Counted from the first letter of the stretch, positions 1 through 8,668 are shown. The stretch is DNA of 64,000 nucleotides from Saccharopolyspora galaxeae (GCF_016526145.1 NZ_JADDUE010000002.1:513121-577120), one strand, 5' to 3'. A program made the numbers and translations. The notes: generated by a model from the sequence alone, not told the origin.

Positions 1-20
1 GTCAAACGGTCCGTTCACTC
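1..20. repeat. Half copy of 51-base palindromic element
   Basis: The first 20 bases match the right arm of the 51-base palindrome described at 80-130. The left part lies outside the window, so it cannot be said whether the copy is complete. Confidence 0.6.
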
Positions 21-79
21 CGGAAACTGACGCGCTGCGCCGACATGCCTGCGCCTAGCCCGATCCGGTGAATCGATCC

Positions 80-130
80 GAGTGAACGGACCGCTCGTCC
101 CACTAGATTGGTCGAACGGTCCGTTCACTC
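80..130. repeat. 51-base palindromic element, copy 1
   Basis: This is an imperfect palindrome. The left arm is GAGTGAACGGACCG, the centre is around CCACTAGATTGG, and the right arm is CGGTCCGTTCACTC. Eight full copies of exactly 51 bases occur in the window, nearly all just beyond stop codons. This one lies past the 3' end of the minus-strand oxidoreductase gene ending at 203. The long stem suggests a factor-independent, bidirectional terminator, although no T-run follows; a protein-binding site is possible. Confidence 0.8.
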
Positions 131-202
131 CGGGGGAAGATGCGCTGATCGGGTGGCGTCCGGGAGTGTCGGCCGCGCGCCGGACTCCCATGGGAGCGGC
201 GG

Positions 203-1072
203 TCAGAGCTGGGCGATGATCTTTTCGCCGAAGCGGGCTATGGAGTCCTTCTTGGCCTGGAGATCCGCGTCGAAGGGGTGGCCGTCCAACAGCCACGGGA
301 CCGTGATGGCGTCGGTGACGCCGATGTCGGCCTGCTCCCGGTAGCCGTCCAAGCCGAAGCGGTCTACGCACACCGCCTGGATCTCGAAAGGTTCCGCCGC
401 GCGCCCGAATTCGGTGCGCAGCTCGGTGAGCCGGTCGATCGTCTCGCGCAGCTGATCCAGGCTCATCATCGCCGAAGCCCACCCGTCGCCGCGCAGCGCG
501 GCGCGGCGCAAGGCCCGCTTGCTGTGCCCGCCGATGTAGATCGGCACCCGCTCGGCCGGTGCCGGCGACATCTGAAGCCGGTCGAAGTCGAAGAACTCCC
601 CGTGGTGCTCCACCATTCCGCCGCCGAGGATCAGCCGCAGCACGTCGATCGCCTCGTCCACCCGCGGCCCGCGGTGCTCGAACGGCGCACCGCACCACTC
701 GAACTCCTCCGGGGTCCAGCCGATGCCGATCCCGAGCCCGAAGCGGTCGCCGGTCAGCCGGGCGGCCGAGGCGACCTGCCGGGACAGCAGCACCGGATTG
801 CGCGGACCGAGCTTGAGCACCGAGGTGTAGAACCGGATCCGCTCGGTCACCGCGCCCATCGCGCCCGCGGCCACGAGCGGATCGACCCACGGGGTCTCCG
901 CGTTCCACATCCGCTTGCCGTCCGCGGTGTACGGGTAGTCGGCAGCGACATCTTCGGAGTAGAACAGGGAATCCGGCAGCGCGATGGCCGAGAATCCGGC
1001 CTGCTCGGCGGTTCGGGCGAGTTCGGTGAGCTCTTCCAGCGGGCACATGGCCACCGACAACGTGAACTTCAT
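203..1072 (-). CDS. F420-dependent LLM-class oxidoreductase
   Basis: This 289-residue TIM-barrel flavin/F420 oxidoreductase belongs to the luciferase-like monooxygenase superfamily, TIGR03619-like. The N-terminal strand (KFTLSVAM), the segment LGPRNPVLLSRQVASAARL and the motif GLGIGIGWTPEEF near residues 115-130 are typical of the family. Its start codon shares one base with the ltp3 stop (TGATG), so it is the last gene of the minus-strand operon DUF35-ltp4-ltp3-LLM. By context it performs a hydride transfer on a sterol side-chain CoA intermediate, cytosolic; the substrate is unknown. It is not the closest relative of Rv3520c, which is at 4690. Confidence 0.85.
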   Translation of the reverse strand: MKFTLSVAMCPLEELTELARTAEQAGFSAIALPDSLFYSEDVAADYPYTADGKRMWNAETPWVDPLVAAGAMGAVTERIRFYTSVLKLGPRNPVLLSRQVASAARLTGDRFGLGIGIGWTPEEFEWCGAPFEHRGPRVDEAIDVLRLILGGGMVEHHGEFFDFDRLQMSPAPAERVPIYIGGHSKRALRRAALRGDGWASAMMSLDQLRETIDRLTELRTEFGRAAEPFEIQAVCVDRFGLDGYREQADIGVTDAITVPWLLDGHPFDADLQAKKDSIARFGEKIIAQL

Positions 1073-2241
1073 CAGCGCTCACCCGGCCGATCCGAACCGA
1101 CGACCCACATCGAGAAGTACTGCGAACCGCCGCCGTAGGCGTGCCCCACCGCGGTGCGCGCGCCGTCGACCTGGTTGTCCCCGGCGCGCTTCATTACTTG
1201 CTTGGCGGCTTCGGCGAAGCGCAGCATGCCGGAGGCGCCGATCGGATTCGAGGAGAGCACGCCGCCGGAAGGATTCACCGGCAGCCGACCGTCGATCGCG
1301 GTGGCACCGGACTCGGTCAGCCGCCAGCCGTCGCCTTCCGCGGCGAACCCCAGGTTCTCCAGCCACATCGGCTCGAACCAGGAGAACGGCACGTAGATCT
1401 CCGCGACATCCACTTCGGACAGCGGGTCGGTGATTCCCGCCTCCTTCCACAGCGCGGTGGCGGCGTCCTTGCCCGCCTGCGGACTCACCTGGTCGCGGCC
1501 GGAGAAGGTGATGGGCTCGGTGCGCATCGAGGTCGCGTGCACCCACGCGACCGGTGCCGCCGCGTCGCGGGCGGCGGTCTCGTCGCCGAGCACGATCGCG
1601 CAGGCGCCGTCCGAGGACGGACAGGTCTCGTCGTAGCGGATCGGGTCCCACAGCATCTGCGAACCCATCACCGACTCGACCGTCAGATCCGATTTGCGCA
1701 CGTGCGCGTAGGGATTCTTGCTGCCGTTGAGCCGATCCTTCACCGCGACCATCGCCCCGACGTGCTCCGGCGCGCCGGAACGGCGGATGTAGGAGCGCAC
1801 GTGCGGCGCGAAGTAGCCGCCCGCGCCCGCGCCGACCGGCATGTTGAACGGCGGTGAGATCGACAGCGCCCACATCGCGTTCGACTCGGACTGCTTCTCG
1901 AACGAGACCGCCAGCACCCGGCGGTGCACGCCGCCCTGCACCAGGCTCGCCGCGACGTTCGCGGTGGAGCCGCCGACGGAACCGGCGGTGTGCACCCGCA
2001 TCAGCGGTTTTCCGTTGGCGCCCAACGCATCGGCGAGCATCAGCTCGGGCATCATGACGCCCTCGAACAGATCCGGGGCCTTGCCGACCACGACCACGTC
2101 GATGTCCTGCCAGTCCACGCCCGCGTCGGCCATGGCGCGGTCCACCGCTTCGCGGCAGAGCCCGGCCATCGAGACGTCGGTGCGGCGGCTGGCGTGCTTG
2201 GTCTGCCCGGTGCCGAGTACGGCGGTGTGCTGCTTGCTCAT
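1072..2241 (-). CDS. ltp3: Thiolase-fold sterol side-chain aldolase Ltp3
   Basis: The product is a 389-residue SCP-x/thiolase-like lipid-transfer protein. Sequence and neighbours match mycobacterial Rv3523 (Ltp3). Such proteins work with a DUF35 partner as aldol lyases rather than thiolases, and Ltp3/Ltp4 have been linked to C24-branched sterol side chains in Rhodococcus. Visible landmarks are HTAGSVGGSTANVAASL near residues 80-100, CPSSDGACAIVLG, the segment VNPSGGVLSSNPIGASGML and a C-terminal GHAYGGGSQ. The start ATG overlaps the ltp4 stop as ATGA. A longer upstream reading frame was rejected because it runs into ltp4. The exact substrate is inferred. Confidence 0.88.
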   Translation of the reverse strand: MSKQHTAVLGTGQTKHASRRTDVSMAGLCREAVDRAMADAGVDWQDIDVVVVGKAPDLFEGVMMPELMLADALGANGKPLMRVHTAGSVGGSTANVAASLVQGGVHRRVLAVSFEKQSESNAMWALSISPPFNMPVGAGAGGYFAPHVRSYIRRSGAPEHVGAMVAVKDRLNGSKNPYAHVRKSDLTVESVMGSQMLWDPIRYDETCPSSDGACAIVLGDETAARDAAAPVAWVHATSMRTEPITFSGRDQVSPQAGKDAATALWKEAGITDPLSEVDVAEIYVPFSWFEPMWLENLGFAAEGDGWRLTESGATAIDGRLPVNPSGGVLSSNPIGASGMLRFAEAAKQVMKRAGDNQVDGARTAVGHAYGGGSQYFSMWVVGSDRPGER

Positions 2242-3302
2242 CGATTCCCGCCTTCCATCACGCACACGAGGTTCTGCTGCAGCGCGGGGCCGCTGGTGGC
2301 GTGTCCGAGCACTTTCCGAGCCGCGCCGTCCCAAACCCGGCTCGCGGCTTCGCCGATCCGGGAGAGTCCGGCCGAGAACATCGGGTTGCCGCACAACGCG
2401 CCACCGGAGGGGTTCACGCGCACGTCGTCGCCGAGCCCGATCGCCTCCCGCAGCAGGAGTTCCTGGTGGGTGAACGGTGCGTGCAGCTCGGCGACCTCGA
2501 CCTCCGCCGTACCGGCCGCGCGCGCCGCGCCTGCGGTCGACTCCGAGGTGGTGAGGTCGCGAATGCCCAGGTGAGCGGATTCGATGCGGTGTTCCAGGCC
2601 GGTGATCCACGCGGGACGGTCGCAGAGGTCGCGGGCGCGGCGCGCGCCGGCCAGCACGATCGCGGAGGCTCCGTCGGTGATCGGGGCGCAGTCGTGCTTG
2701 CGCAGCGGATCCGCCAGGTACGGCTCGCGGAGCAGGTCGGCGGTTTCGACCTCGCCCGACAACTGCGCGTTGGGGTTCTTCCTGGCATCGGCCCGGGATC
2801 GGGCCGCCACTTCGGCCATTTGCCGTTCGGTGAACCGCCCGGATTCCAGGCCGAGCCGGGCCTGCAATCCCGCGACACCGACCGAATCCGGCCACAGCGG
2901 CGCGACGAAGTACGGGTCCAGCTGCATCGCGAGCGTGCGCCGCAGGTCACCCGCCGAGGCCTTGCCGAAGCCGTACACCAGCGCGGTGTCCACCTCGCCG
3001 GTGCGGATCTTCACCCACGCCTCGTAGAGCGCCCACGCGGCGTCCATCTCCACGTGCGACTCGTTGATCGGTGGGAAGGCGCCGATCGCGTCGATGGCCG
3101 CGAGGAACGAGAACGCGCGACCGGCCATGTAGTCCGACGAGCCGGAGCACCAGAACCCGACGTCCTTGTTGGACATTCCGGTGTCCGCGAGAACCTGCTC
3201 GAACACCGGCACCAGCATCTCGACGCCGTTGGTGGTGCCGTCGGTGGCGCGGACGTTCGGCGCCTGGGCGAATCCGACGACGGCGACATCGTTGTCGGCC
3301 AT
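2238..3302 (-). CDS. ltp4: Thiolase-fold sterol side-chain aldolase Ltp4
   Basis: The 354 residues equal the length I recall for Rv3522 (Ltp4). It is a thiolase-superfamily protein with VAVVGFAQAP at the N-terminus, ITDGASAIVLAG in the middle and the glycine-rich VNPSGGALCGNP segment near the C-terminus. It probably pairs with Ltp3 and the DUF35 protein upstream to cleave an aldol CoA thioester of a branched sterol side chain. The ATG at 3302 follows a GGGAAGGAG ribosome site. Translation is coupled to ltp3 by a 4-base overlap. A roughly 310-base spacer containing a dispersed repeat separates it from the upstream DUF35 gene. Confidence 0.87.
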   Translation of the reverse strand: MADNDVAVVGFAQAPNVRATDGTTNGVEMLVPVFEQVLADTGMSNKDVGFWCSGSSDYMAGRAFSFLAAIDAIGAFPPINESHVEMDAAWALYEAWVKIRTGEVDTALVYGFGKASAGDLRRTLAMQLDPYFVAPLWPDSVGVAGLQARLGLESGRFTERQMAEVAARSRADARKNPNAQLSGEVETADLLREPYLADPLRKHDCAPITDGASAIVLAGARRARDLCDRPAWITGLEHRIESAHLGIRDLTTSESTAGAARAAGTAEVEVAELHAPFTHQELLLREAIGLGDDVRVNPSGGALCGNPMFSAGLSRIGEAASRVWDGAARKVLGHATSGPALQQNLVCVMEGGNR

Positions 3303-3416
3303 GCGCGCTCCTTCCCGATGTCGGTTGAGTTTTCCCGCGCAGCGGTGGGGTTTCACGCCCCGTCGGGAACGCGGTGGGGTGCTCTTAGGGGGCGTTTGAG
3401 TGTGGTGTCCGGATCT

Positions 3417-3615
3417 TTGTCTTGTCAGCGGCGGAGCCGCTGAGCAGTGACCATGCAAGCAACCGGCACCGCGGCGGGTTCTCAGCGGCTTCCTCGCGAG
3501 GACAGCGATTTCGCCGCGTAGGGTGCTACGTCAGAAATCGATCCCGGAGCGAGGGAGCCGCTGAGGTTCCGCTACCGGCACCGCTACGCAAATCATTCCG
3601 AAAGGACTCCTCAGA
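3417..3615 (+). repeat. 199-base dispersed structured repeat, copy A
   Basis: Copy A matches copy B (23123-23321) over its full length with 11 mismatches by my count; the first 104 bases are identical. Inverted segments predict a GC hairpin at the 5' end (CAGCGGC-GGA-GCCGCTG), a 15-pair stem (3481-3495 with 3551-3565), an inner stem CGATTTC/GAAATCG (3506-3512 with 3534-3540) and a cap hairpin CGTAG-GGTG-CTACG (3517-3530). The copy fills the spacer between the DUF35 gene and ltp4 in the orientation opposite to that operon, and its end supplies the DUF35 stop codon. The remaining spacer, 3303-3416, shows no gene. Confidence 0.85.
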
Positions 3616-4591
3616 GGTGGTGGGAGTAGGACTCGAAGGGCGCGTCCGGCTGCCCGGACGGCTCGAAGTGGTCGATGTTCTGCAACGTCGTGTCCCACTC
3701 CTCGCGCGGTTTCCACGCCGCGCGCACCCGCATCCCCATCCGCACGTCCTCGGCCGCGCAGCCGAGAACCAGGTGCAGGAACGGGATATCCGCGCCGTCC
3801 AGTAGCACGTAAGCGGCGACGTAGGGCGGGTCGATGCGCTGGCCGAGGAACGGCACGTTGACGATGCAGAAAGTGGTCACGATCCCGGTGTCCGGGAGTT
3901 CGACCTCTTCTTCGGTGGGCACCGCGTCGATCGGGCAGGAGCCGCGCGGCGGGATGTAGACCTTCTCGCAGACGGGGCAGCGCTGGCCGAGCAGCCTGCC
4001 TTCCGCGAGCCCGCGCAGGTAGCGGCTCTCCTCCGGTGAGGCGGAGTGCTGGTAGTGCAGGTGGATCGGGGTGGTCAGCATGGTGACCGGTTCATCGGAT
4101 TCCGGCGCCTCGGGCGGCTGTGCCTCGGGCGGCTGCGGCGCGTTGCCGGTGGCGGGCTCGAAGCAGGTGATGTCCCGGATGCTCCCGCAGGGCTCGTCCG
4201 TCCAACGTGGACGCACCCGCATCCCGGTGCGCATCCCGTCGGCGGAACCGGCGTCGACCGCGTGCAGCAGCGGGGTGTCCGCGCCGTCCAGGCGCACCAG
4301 CGCCCAGGCGAAGGCGTGCTGCAACGGCTGGCCCTCCAGCGGGTCCGGTGCCCAGGACCAGCTCAGCACCGTGCCCTCCGGGCCGACGTCGACGAGTTCG
4401 TCGAGGGGTTGGAAGGTGCTCGGGTCGTACTCGATCGCGGGCACGTGCACCCGGCCGTCCGATCCGCGCACTCCGGTGATCCGACGCTGCCGCAGCGCGG
4501 TGGCGAAGCGGCCGAGCACGGATCCCAGTGAACGGGTGTAGTCGAAACCGACTTCCAGCGGTGCGCTGAGCGGTTCGGAGATCTCAGTCAC
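3611..4591 (-). CDS. Tandem DUF35 OB-fold partner of Ltp aldolases
   Basis: This protein of about 326 residues resembles Rv3521. Two DUF35-type OB-fold units are visible: one in the first 150 residues and one from about residue 185 to 315. The second has a rubredoxin-like zinc ribbon (CPVCEKVYIPPRGSCP). DUF35 proteins such as ChsH2 dock to thiolase-like Ltp enzymes and complete the acyl-CoA site, so this is the likely partner of Ltp4/Ltp3. I prefer the GTG at 4591 (VTEISEPL), because the frame-extending ATG at 4627 would put the KstR-like box 4601-4614 inside the coding region. No Shine-Dalgarno sequence precedes that GTG, so the mRNA may be leaderless. Confidence 0.82.
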   Translation of the reverse strand: MTEISEPLSAPLEVGFDYTRSLGSVLGRFATALRQRRITGVRGSDGRVHVPAIEYDPSTFQPLDELVDVGPEGTVLSWSWAPDPLEGQPLQHAFAWALVRLDGADTPLLHAVDAGSADGMRTGMRVRPRWTDEPCGSIRDITCFEPATGNAPQPPEAQPPEAPESDEPVTMLTTPIHLHYQHSASPEESRYLRGLAEGRLLGQRCPVCEKVYIPPRGSCPIDAVPTEEEVELPDTGIVTTFCIVNVPFLGQRIDPPYVAAYVLLDGADIPFLHLVLGCAAEDVRMGMRVRAAWKPREEWDTTLQNIDHFEPSGQPDAPFESYSHHL

Positions 4592-4600
4592 GTCGATTAG

Positions 4601-4614
4601 TGAAACATGTTCTC
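4601..4614. promoter_or_regulatory. KstR-like operator (one mismatch)
   Basis: TGAAACATGTTCTC fits TNNAACNNGTTNNA except at the last base. It lies between the divergent DUF35-ltp4-ltp3 operon and the Rv3520c-like gene, where one site could control both. Confidence 0.6.
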
Positions 4615-4689
4615 GTAAATCGGGCAACGCTGGCGCAGGATGGGAGGACCGCGGCCGGACCGGCCGCCCGCCACGTCAGGAGGTCCATC

Positions 4690-5745
4690 GTGCGTCTCGG
4701 TCTGCAGCTCGGATATTGGGGTGCCGCACCGCCGGACAACGCCGCGGAACTCGTCGCGGAAGCCGAACGCGCCGGCTTCGACGGCGTTTTCGCCGCCGAG
4801 TCCTGGGGTTCCGACGCGTTCACGCCGCTGTCCTGGTGGGGCTCGGGAACCGACCGGGTCCGGCTGGGCACTTCGGTGGCCCAGTTGTCCGCGCGCTCGC
4901 CGACGTCCTGCGCCATGCACGCGCTGACGCTGGACCACCTTTCCGGAGGCCGTTGCGTGCTCGGGCTCGGCGTCTCGGGCCCGCAGGTGGTGGAGGGCTG
5001 GTACGGCGAGCCGTTCGGAAAACCGTTGGCGCGCACCAGGGAATACGTTTCGATCATCCGCCAGGTGCTGGCGCGGGAAGCGCCGGTGCGCAACGACGGT
5101 CCGCACTATCCGCTGCCGTTCGACGGTCCCGGCTCGCTCGGGCTCGGCAAGCCGCTGCGCCCGATCACCCATCCGCTGCGCGCCGACCTGCCGATCTGGC
5201 TCGGCGCCGAAGGTCCGCGGAACGTCGCGCAGACCGCGGAGATCGCGGACGGCTGGATCGCGGTGTACTTCTCGCCGCGCATCGCCGAGGTCTACCAGCA
5301 GTGGCTCGCGGACGGTTTCGCGCGTCCCGGCGCGCGCAACGACCGCTCCGGGTTCGAGGTGGCCGCCACCTGCCCGGTCGTCGTAACCGACGATCCCGTT
5401 GCGGAGAAGGCGAAGGTGAAGCCCTACCTGGCGCTCTACATCGGCGGCATGGGCTCGGAGCAGGTGAACTTCCACGCCGACCTGTTCCGCCGGATGGGCT
5501 ACGGCGAGGTGGTCGAGGACATCACCGGGCTTTTCCGCGCCGGTCAGCGCGCTGAGGCCGCAGCCGCGGTGCCGGACGAGCTGGTCGACGACGTCTCCAT
5601 CATCGGCGACCGCGAGCAGGTGCGCGCCGGCGTCCGGCGCTGGGAGGAGTCCGGTGTGGACACGCTGCTGGTCGGTTGCCGGGACGCGGCGCAGCTGCGC
5701 GCGGTCGCCGATGCGGTACTCGGCCCGGACTTGCCGCAATCGTGA
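4690..5745 (+). CDS. F420-dependent LLM oxidoreductase, Rv3520c-like
   Basis: This is a 351-residue luciferase-like oxidoreductase. Stretches such as LGLQLGYWGAAPP, GLGVSGPQVVEGWYG and ALYIGGMGSEQVNFHAD agree closely with Rv3520c of M. tuberculosis, which is likewise divergent from Rv3521. It is predicted to use F420 or flavin on a sterol-derived CoA intermediate in the cytosol; the reaction has not been established to my knowledge. The start is GTG at 4690 with AGGAGG six bases upstream. The stop TGA lies inside the KstR box of the next gene, fadD. Confidence 0.87.
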   Translation: MRLGLQLGYWGAAPPDNAAELVAEAERAGFDGVFAAESWGSDAFTPLSWWGSGTDRVRLGTSVAQLSARSPTSCAMHALTLDHLSGGRCVLGLGVSGPQVVEGWYGEPFGKPLARTREYVSIIRQVLAREAPVRNDGPHYPLPFDGPGSLGLGKPLRPITHPLRADLPIWLGAEGPRNVAQTAEIADGWIAVYFSPRIAEVYQQWLADGFARPGARNDRSGFEVAATCPVVVTDDPVAEKAKVKPYLALYIGGMGSEQVNFHADLFRRMGYGEVVEDITGLFRAGQRAEAAAAVPDELVDDVSIIGDREQVRAGVRRWEESGVDTLLVGCRDAAQLRAVADAVLGPDLPQS

Positions 5746-5756
5746 AACACGTTCTA
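5743..5756. promoter_or_regulatory. KstR operator (perfect match)
   Basis: TGAAACACGTTCTA fully matches TNNAACNNGTTNNA. It overlaps the stop codon of the LLM gene and lies 42 bases before the ligase start at 5798, so the ligase probably has its own repressible promoter. Confidence 0.7.
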
Positions 5757-5797
5757 GCTTTGTGGGCATTGTCGGCGTCCGGGAACAGGAGTGCACC

Positions 5798-7348
5798 GTG
5801 ACCGCTATCGGACTGTGGAACATCGCCGCGGAACAGCCCAGCCGGACCGCACTGGTCACTCCGGACGGGCGGGAGGCCGGCTACGGCGAACTCGCCGCCG
5901 AAGCCGACCGGATCGGGCGCGGGTTGCAGCGCATGGGCCTCTCGCCCGGCGACAGCATCGTGCTGCTGCTGCCGAACGGATTCGACCTGGTCGCGGCGTA
6001 CTTCGCGGCGATGCAGACCGGGCTGTACGTGGTCACGGTGAACTGGCACCTGGTCGGCGCGGAGATCGCCTACATCGTCGGGGACAGCGGCGCCAAGGCG
6101 TTCCTCGCGCACGAGCGGTTCGCCGAGGCGGCGGGGGAGGCCGCGGCGGAGGCCGGTCTTGCCGAAGAACGTTGCTTCGCCGTCGGCGAGGTGGCGGGTT
6201 TCCGCCCGCTGTCGGAACTCGGCGAGAAGGAACCCGTGGCGCGGCCGGACGTGCGCACCGCCGGTTCGCCGATGCTCTACACGTCCGGGACCACGGGGCG
6301 GCCGAAGGGCGTGCGCCGCGCGCTCAGCGGTGCCGACCCGGACGAGGTTCCGGCGCAGTCGCAGGGATTCTTCGGGATCTTCGGCCTGCAGGCGTTCGAC
6401 GATCATGTGCACCTGTGCGGTTCGCCGCTGTACCACACGGCGGTGCTGAACTTCGTGAGCATTTCGATCCAGCTCGGGCACACGGCGGTGCTGATGGATC
6501 GCTGGGATCCGGAGCGGATGCTGAAACTCATCGAGCAGCACCGGGTGACCCACACCCACATGGTTCCCACGCAGTTCCACCGCTTGCTGGCGCTGCCGGA
6601 GGAAACGCGGCAGCACTACGACGTCTCGTCGATGCGGGCCGCGATCCACGGTGCCGCGCCCTGCCCGATCGAGGTGAAGCGGCAGATGCTCGATTGGTGG
6701 GGTCCGGTGGTGATCGAGTACTACGCCGCGACCGAAGGCGGCGGCACGGTGATTCCGGCCGAGGAGTGGCTGCGCAAACCGGGTTCGGTCGGGTTGCCGT
6801 GGCCCGGTTCGGTGGTGCAGATCCTCGACGACGAGGGCGGGGAGCTGCCCGTGGGCGAGGTCGGCACGGTCTACATGCGGATGGGCGCGTCCACCTTCGA
6901 GTACCACCAGGATCCGGAGAAGACGCGGAAAGCCCGCGTCCGCGACATGTTCACGCTCGGGGACATGGGGTATCTGGACGACGACGGGTACCTGTACCTG
7001 TGCGACCGGAAGAGCGACATGATCATTTCCGGTGGCGTGAACATCTACCCGGCCGAGATCGAGAACGTGTTGTCGGTGCATCCGAAGGTCGCGGACATCG
7101 CCGTTTTTGGCGTGCCGCACCAGGACTGGGGCGAAGAGGTCAAAGCCGTGGTCCAGCCCGCCGAGGATGCCGCCGCCGGCGCCGAACTCGCCGCCGAACT
7201 CCTGGATTTCGCCCGCGGCAAGCTCGCTAAGTTCAAGCTCCCCCGCAGTGTCGAGTTCACCGCCGAACTCCCCCGCGACCCCAACGGCAAGCTCTACAAG
7301 CGCAAGCTGAAGGAGCCGTACTGGGCCGACTCCACCGCCAAGCATTAG
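5798..7348 (+). CDS. Acyl-CoA synthetase (AMP-forming), FadD family
   Basis: The product is 516 residues, usual for the ANL superfamily. The phosphate-binding P-loop is YTSGTTGRPKG near residue 165. The acyl/adenine segment YYAATEGGG is near residue 308. A GDMGYLDDDGYLYLCDRKSDMIISGGVNIYP-type hinge region follows, and the C-terminal lysine motif is PRDPNGKLYKRKL. It activates a carboxylate to its CoA thioester, probably a sterol side-chain or degradation acid, given the KstR box in front. It is neither FadD19 (9591) nor FadD17 (13919), and I cannot assign its substrate. GTG at 5798 is preceded by CAGGAG. Confidence 0.85.
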   Translation: MTAIGLWNIAAEQPSRTALVTPDGREAGYGELAAEADRIGRGLQRMGLSPGDSIVLLLPNGFDLVAAYFAAMQTGLYVVTVNWHLVGAEIAYIVGDSGAKAFLAHERFAEAAGEAAAEAGLAEERCFAVGEVAGFRPLSELGEKEPVARPDVRTAGSPMLYTSGTTGRPKGVRRALSGADPDEVPAQSQGFFGIFGLQAFDDHVHLCGSPLYHTAVLNFVSISIQLGHTAVLMDRWDPERMLKLIEQHRVTHTHMVPTQFHRLLALPEETRQHYDVSSMRAAIHGAAPCPIEVKRQMLDWWGPVVIEYYAATEGGGTVIPAEEWLRKPGSVGLPWPGSVVQILDDEGGELPVGEVGTVYMRMGASTFEYHQDPEKTRKARVRDMFTLGDMGYLDDDGYLYLCDRKSDMIISGGVNIYPAEIENVLSVHPKVADIAVFGVPHQDWGEEVKAVVQPAEDAAAGAELAAELLDFARGKLAKFKLPRSVEFTAELPRDPNGKLYKRKLKEPYWADSTAKH

Positions 7349-7398
7349 AGCGAACGGACTGTTCGTCCGAATAGATTGGTCAAACGGTCCGTTCGCTC
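7348..7398. repeat. 51-base palindromic element, copy 2
   Basis: The palindrome begins with the last base of the fadD stop codon (TAG 7346-7348). It is a likely terminator between fadD and the next co-directional gene. The arms are GAGCGAACGGACTG and CGGTCCGTTCGCTC. Confidence 0.8.
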
Positions 7399-7495
7399 AC
7401 CGACATCGGCGAGAGCTGTCCACAGGGAGCGGATTTGTCCACAGATCCGCGAAACCACACTTGCTCACGGAGCGGCATCGGAGCAACTTGGAAGG

Positions 7496-8461
7496 ATGCC
7501 GATTCGAGCGCGTGCAGATTGGGACGCAGTGGTCACTGCGGCGGATCGTGATGTCATCACGGTCCGCGAGCTTGATCAGCTCGGCGTACCGCGCCAGACG
7601 GTCTTTTACCGGGCATCGGACGCCGGATCGTGGACCAGACTGCTGCCCGGCGTAATGCTGCTTCGCTCGGGCGAAGCGACAACCGAACAACGTTATGCAG
7701 CGGCGCTGCGCTATGCAGGTGACGGTTCGATGATCACCGGTTTGGCTGGATGCGCGTTGCACGGGATTCGACGGCGGCCCGAGACCGACGTTGTCCACGT
7801 GTTGATACCGGTGGCTCGCAAGCGCGCCAGCAAGGGATTCGTGGAGGTCGAGCGAACCGAGCGCTTGCCGACAGCCGTAATCCGGAGCGGCTTCAGGGTG
7901 GCGCCGCTGGTCCGCGCACTGCTCGACGCGGCACGTCAGCTGACCTCGCTGGACGAGGTGCGCGCATTGCTCGCGGAGGCCGTGCAACGGGGCATGGTGA
8001 CCCCGGCCTCGTTAGCCGCGGAGCTCGCTGCCGGCTCACAACGTGGTTCGTCCCGGTGCAGAGTGGCGCTGGGCGAGATGTCGGTCAACGTCCATTCCGC
8101 TGCTGAGGGATGGGCTTACCGGTTGGTGCGGGGCTCCGACCTGCCCGCGATGTGGTGGAACGCGCGACTGCTGGCTGCGGACGGAACCCTGCTCGGCGTC
8201 CCTGATGGATGGATCGACGAGGTCGGCCTCGCTTGGCAGATCGACTCTCGCGCCTACCACCTATCGCCCGCTGATTACGAGAACACCGTCCGGCGGCACA
8301 CGATGATGACCGCTGCGGGGATCGTGGTCGTGCACAGCTTGCCTGCGCGCATACGTACCGAACCCGATGCCGTGCTCGACGAACTCAGGCGCTCGTACCA
8401 GGCGGCACGGCAACGCCCGCGCCCAGCTGTCACAGCGATTCCGGGCGTCACCCGCAGCTAA
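7496..8461 (+). CDS. AbiEi-type winged-helix domain protein with DUF559-like C-terminus
   Basis: This 321-residue protein is of a type common in actinomycetes. The first 60 residues carry a winged-helix segment like AbiEi antitoxins (VITVRELDQLGVPRQTVFYRA). The C-terminal third has the layout of a DUF559/Vsr-like nuclease fold (LLGVPDGWIDEVGLAWQIDS, then HTMMTAAGIVVVH). No AbiEii-type toxin gene is adjacent, so it is probably not half of a classical toxin-antitoxin pair. It has more Arg/Thr-rich, lower-bias codon use than its sterol neighbours and looks like an insertion between fadD and echA19. The function is unknown. The start at 7496 has only a weak ribosome site. Confidence 0.72.
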   Translation: MPIRARADWDAVVTAADRDVITVRELDQLGVPRQTVFYRASDAGSWTRLLPGVMLLRSGEATTEQRYAAALRYAGDGSMITGLAGCALHGIRRRPETDVVHVLIPVARKRASKGFVEVERTERLPTAVIRSGFRVAPLVRALLDAARQLTSLDEVRALLAEAVQRGMVTPASLAAELAAGSQRGSSRCRVALGEMSVNVHSAAEGWAYRLVRGSDLPAMWWNARLLAADGTLLGVPDGWIDEVGLAWQIDSRAYHLSPADYENTVRRHTMMTAAGIVVVHSLPARIRTEPDAVLDELRRSYQAARQRPRPAVTAIPGVTRS

Positions 8462-8497
8462 ACGCGGAAATCTTGCTTGCTCGCGCGGGACGATACC

Positions 8498-8548
8498 GAG
8501 CGAACGGACCGTTTGACCAATCTAGTGGGACGAACAGGCCGTTCACTC
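8498..8548. repeat. 51-base palindromic element, copy 3
   Basis: Full copy, with the centre in the opposite orientation (CCAATCTAGTGG). It lies between convergent genes, the AbiEi-like gene and echA19, together with copy 4. Confidence 0.8.
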
Positions 8549-8617
8549 GGCTCAATCTGCCCGGCTGGGGTGGCGCGTCGGGGTGTCAGCACGGGGGGCC
8601 TATGCGCGGTGGTCCGT

Positions 8618-8668
8618 GAGCGAACGGACCGTTCGTCCGAATAGATTGGGCGAACAGGCCGTTCACTC
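8618..8668. repeat. 51-base palindromic element, copy 4
   Basis: Full copy 69 bases after copy 3, facing the 3' end of echA19. The two copies have their centres in opposite orientations, so each could serve one of the convergent transcripts. Confidence 0.8.

Noticed and set aside
3422-3600. Short arginine/serine-rich open frame inside repeat copy A, with a matching one in copy B (23110-23307)
   Set aside because: The similarity is nucleotide-level conservation of the repeat. Changes between copies follow base pairing rather than codons, and copy D does not keep the frame.
7496-8461. AbiE toxin-antitoxin system
   Set aside because: The protein has only the AbiEi-like winged helix. No AbiEii nucleotidyltransferase gene is next to it.
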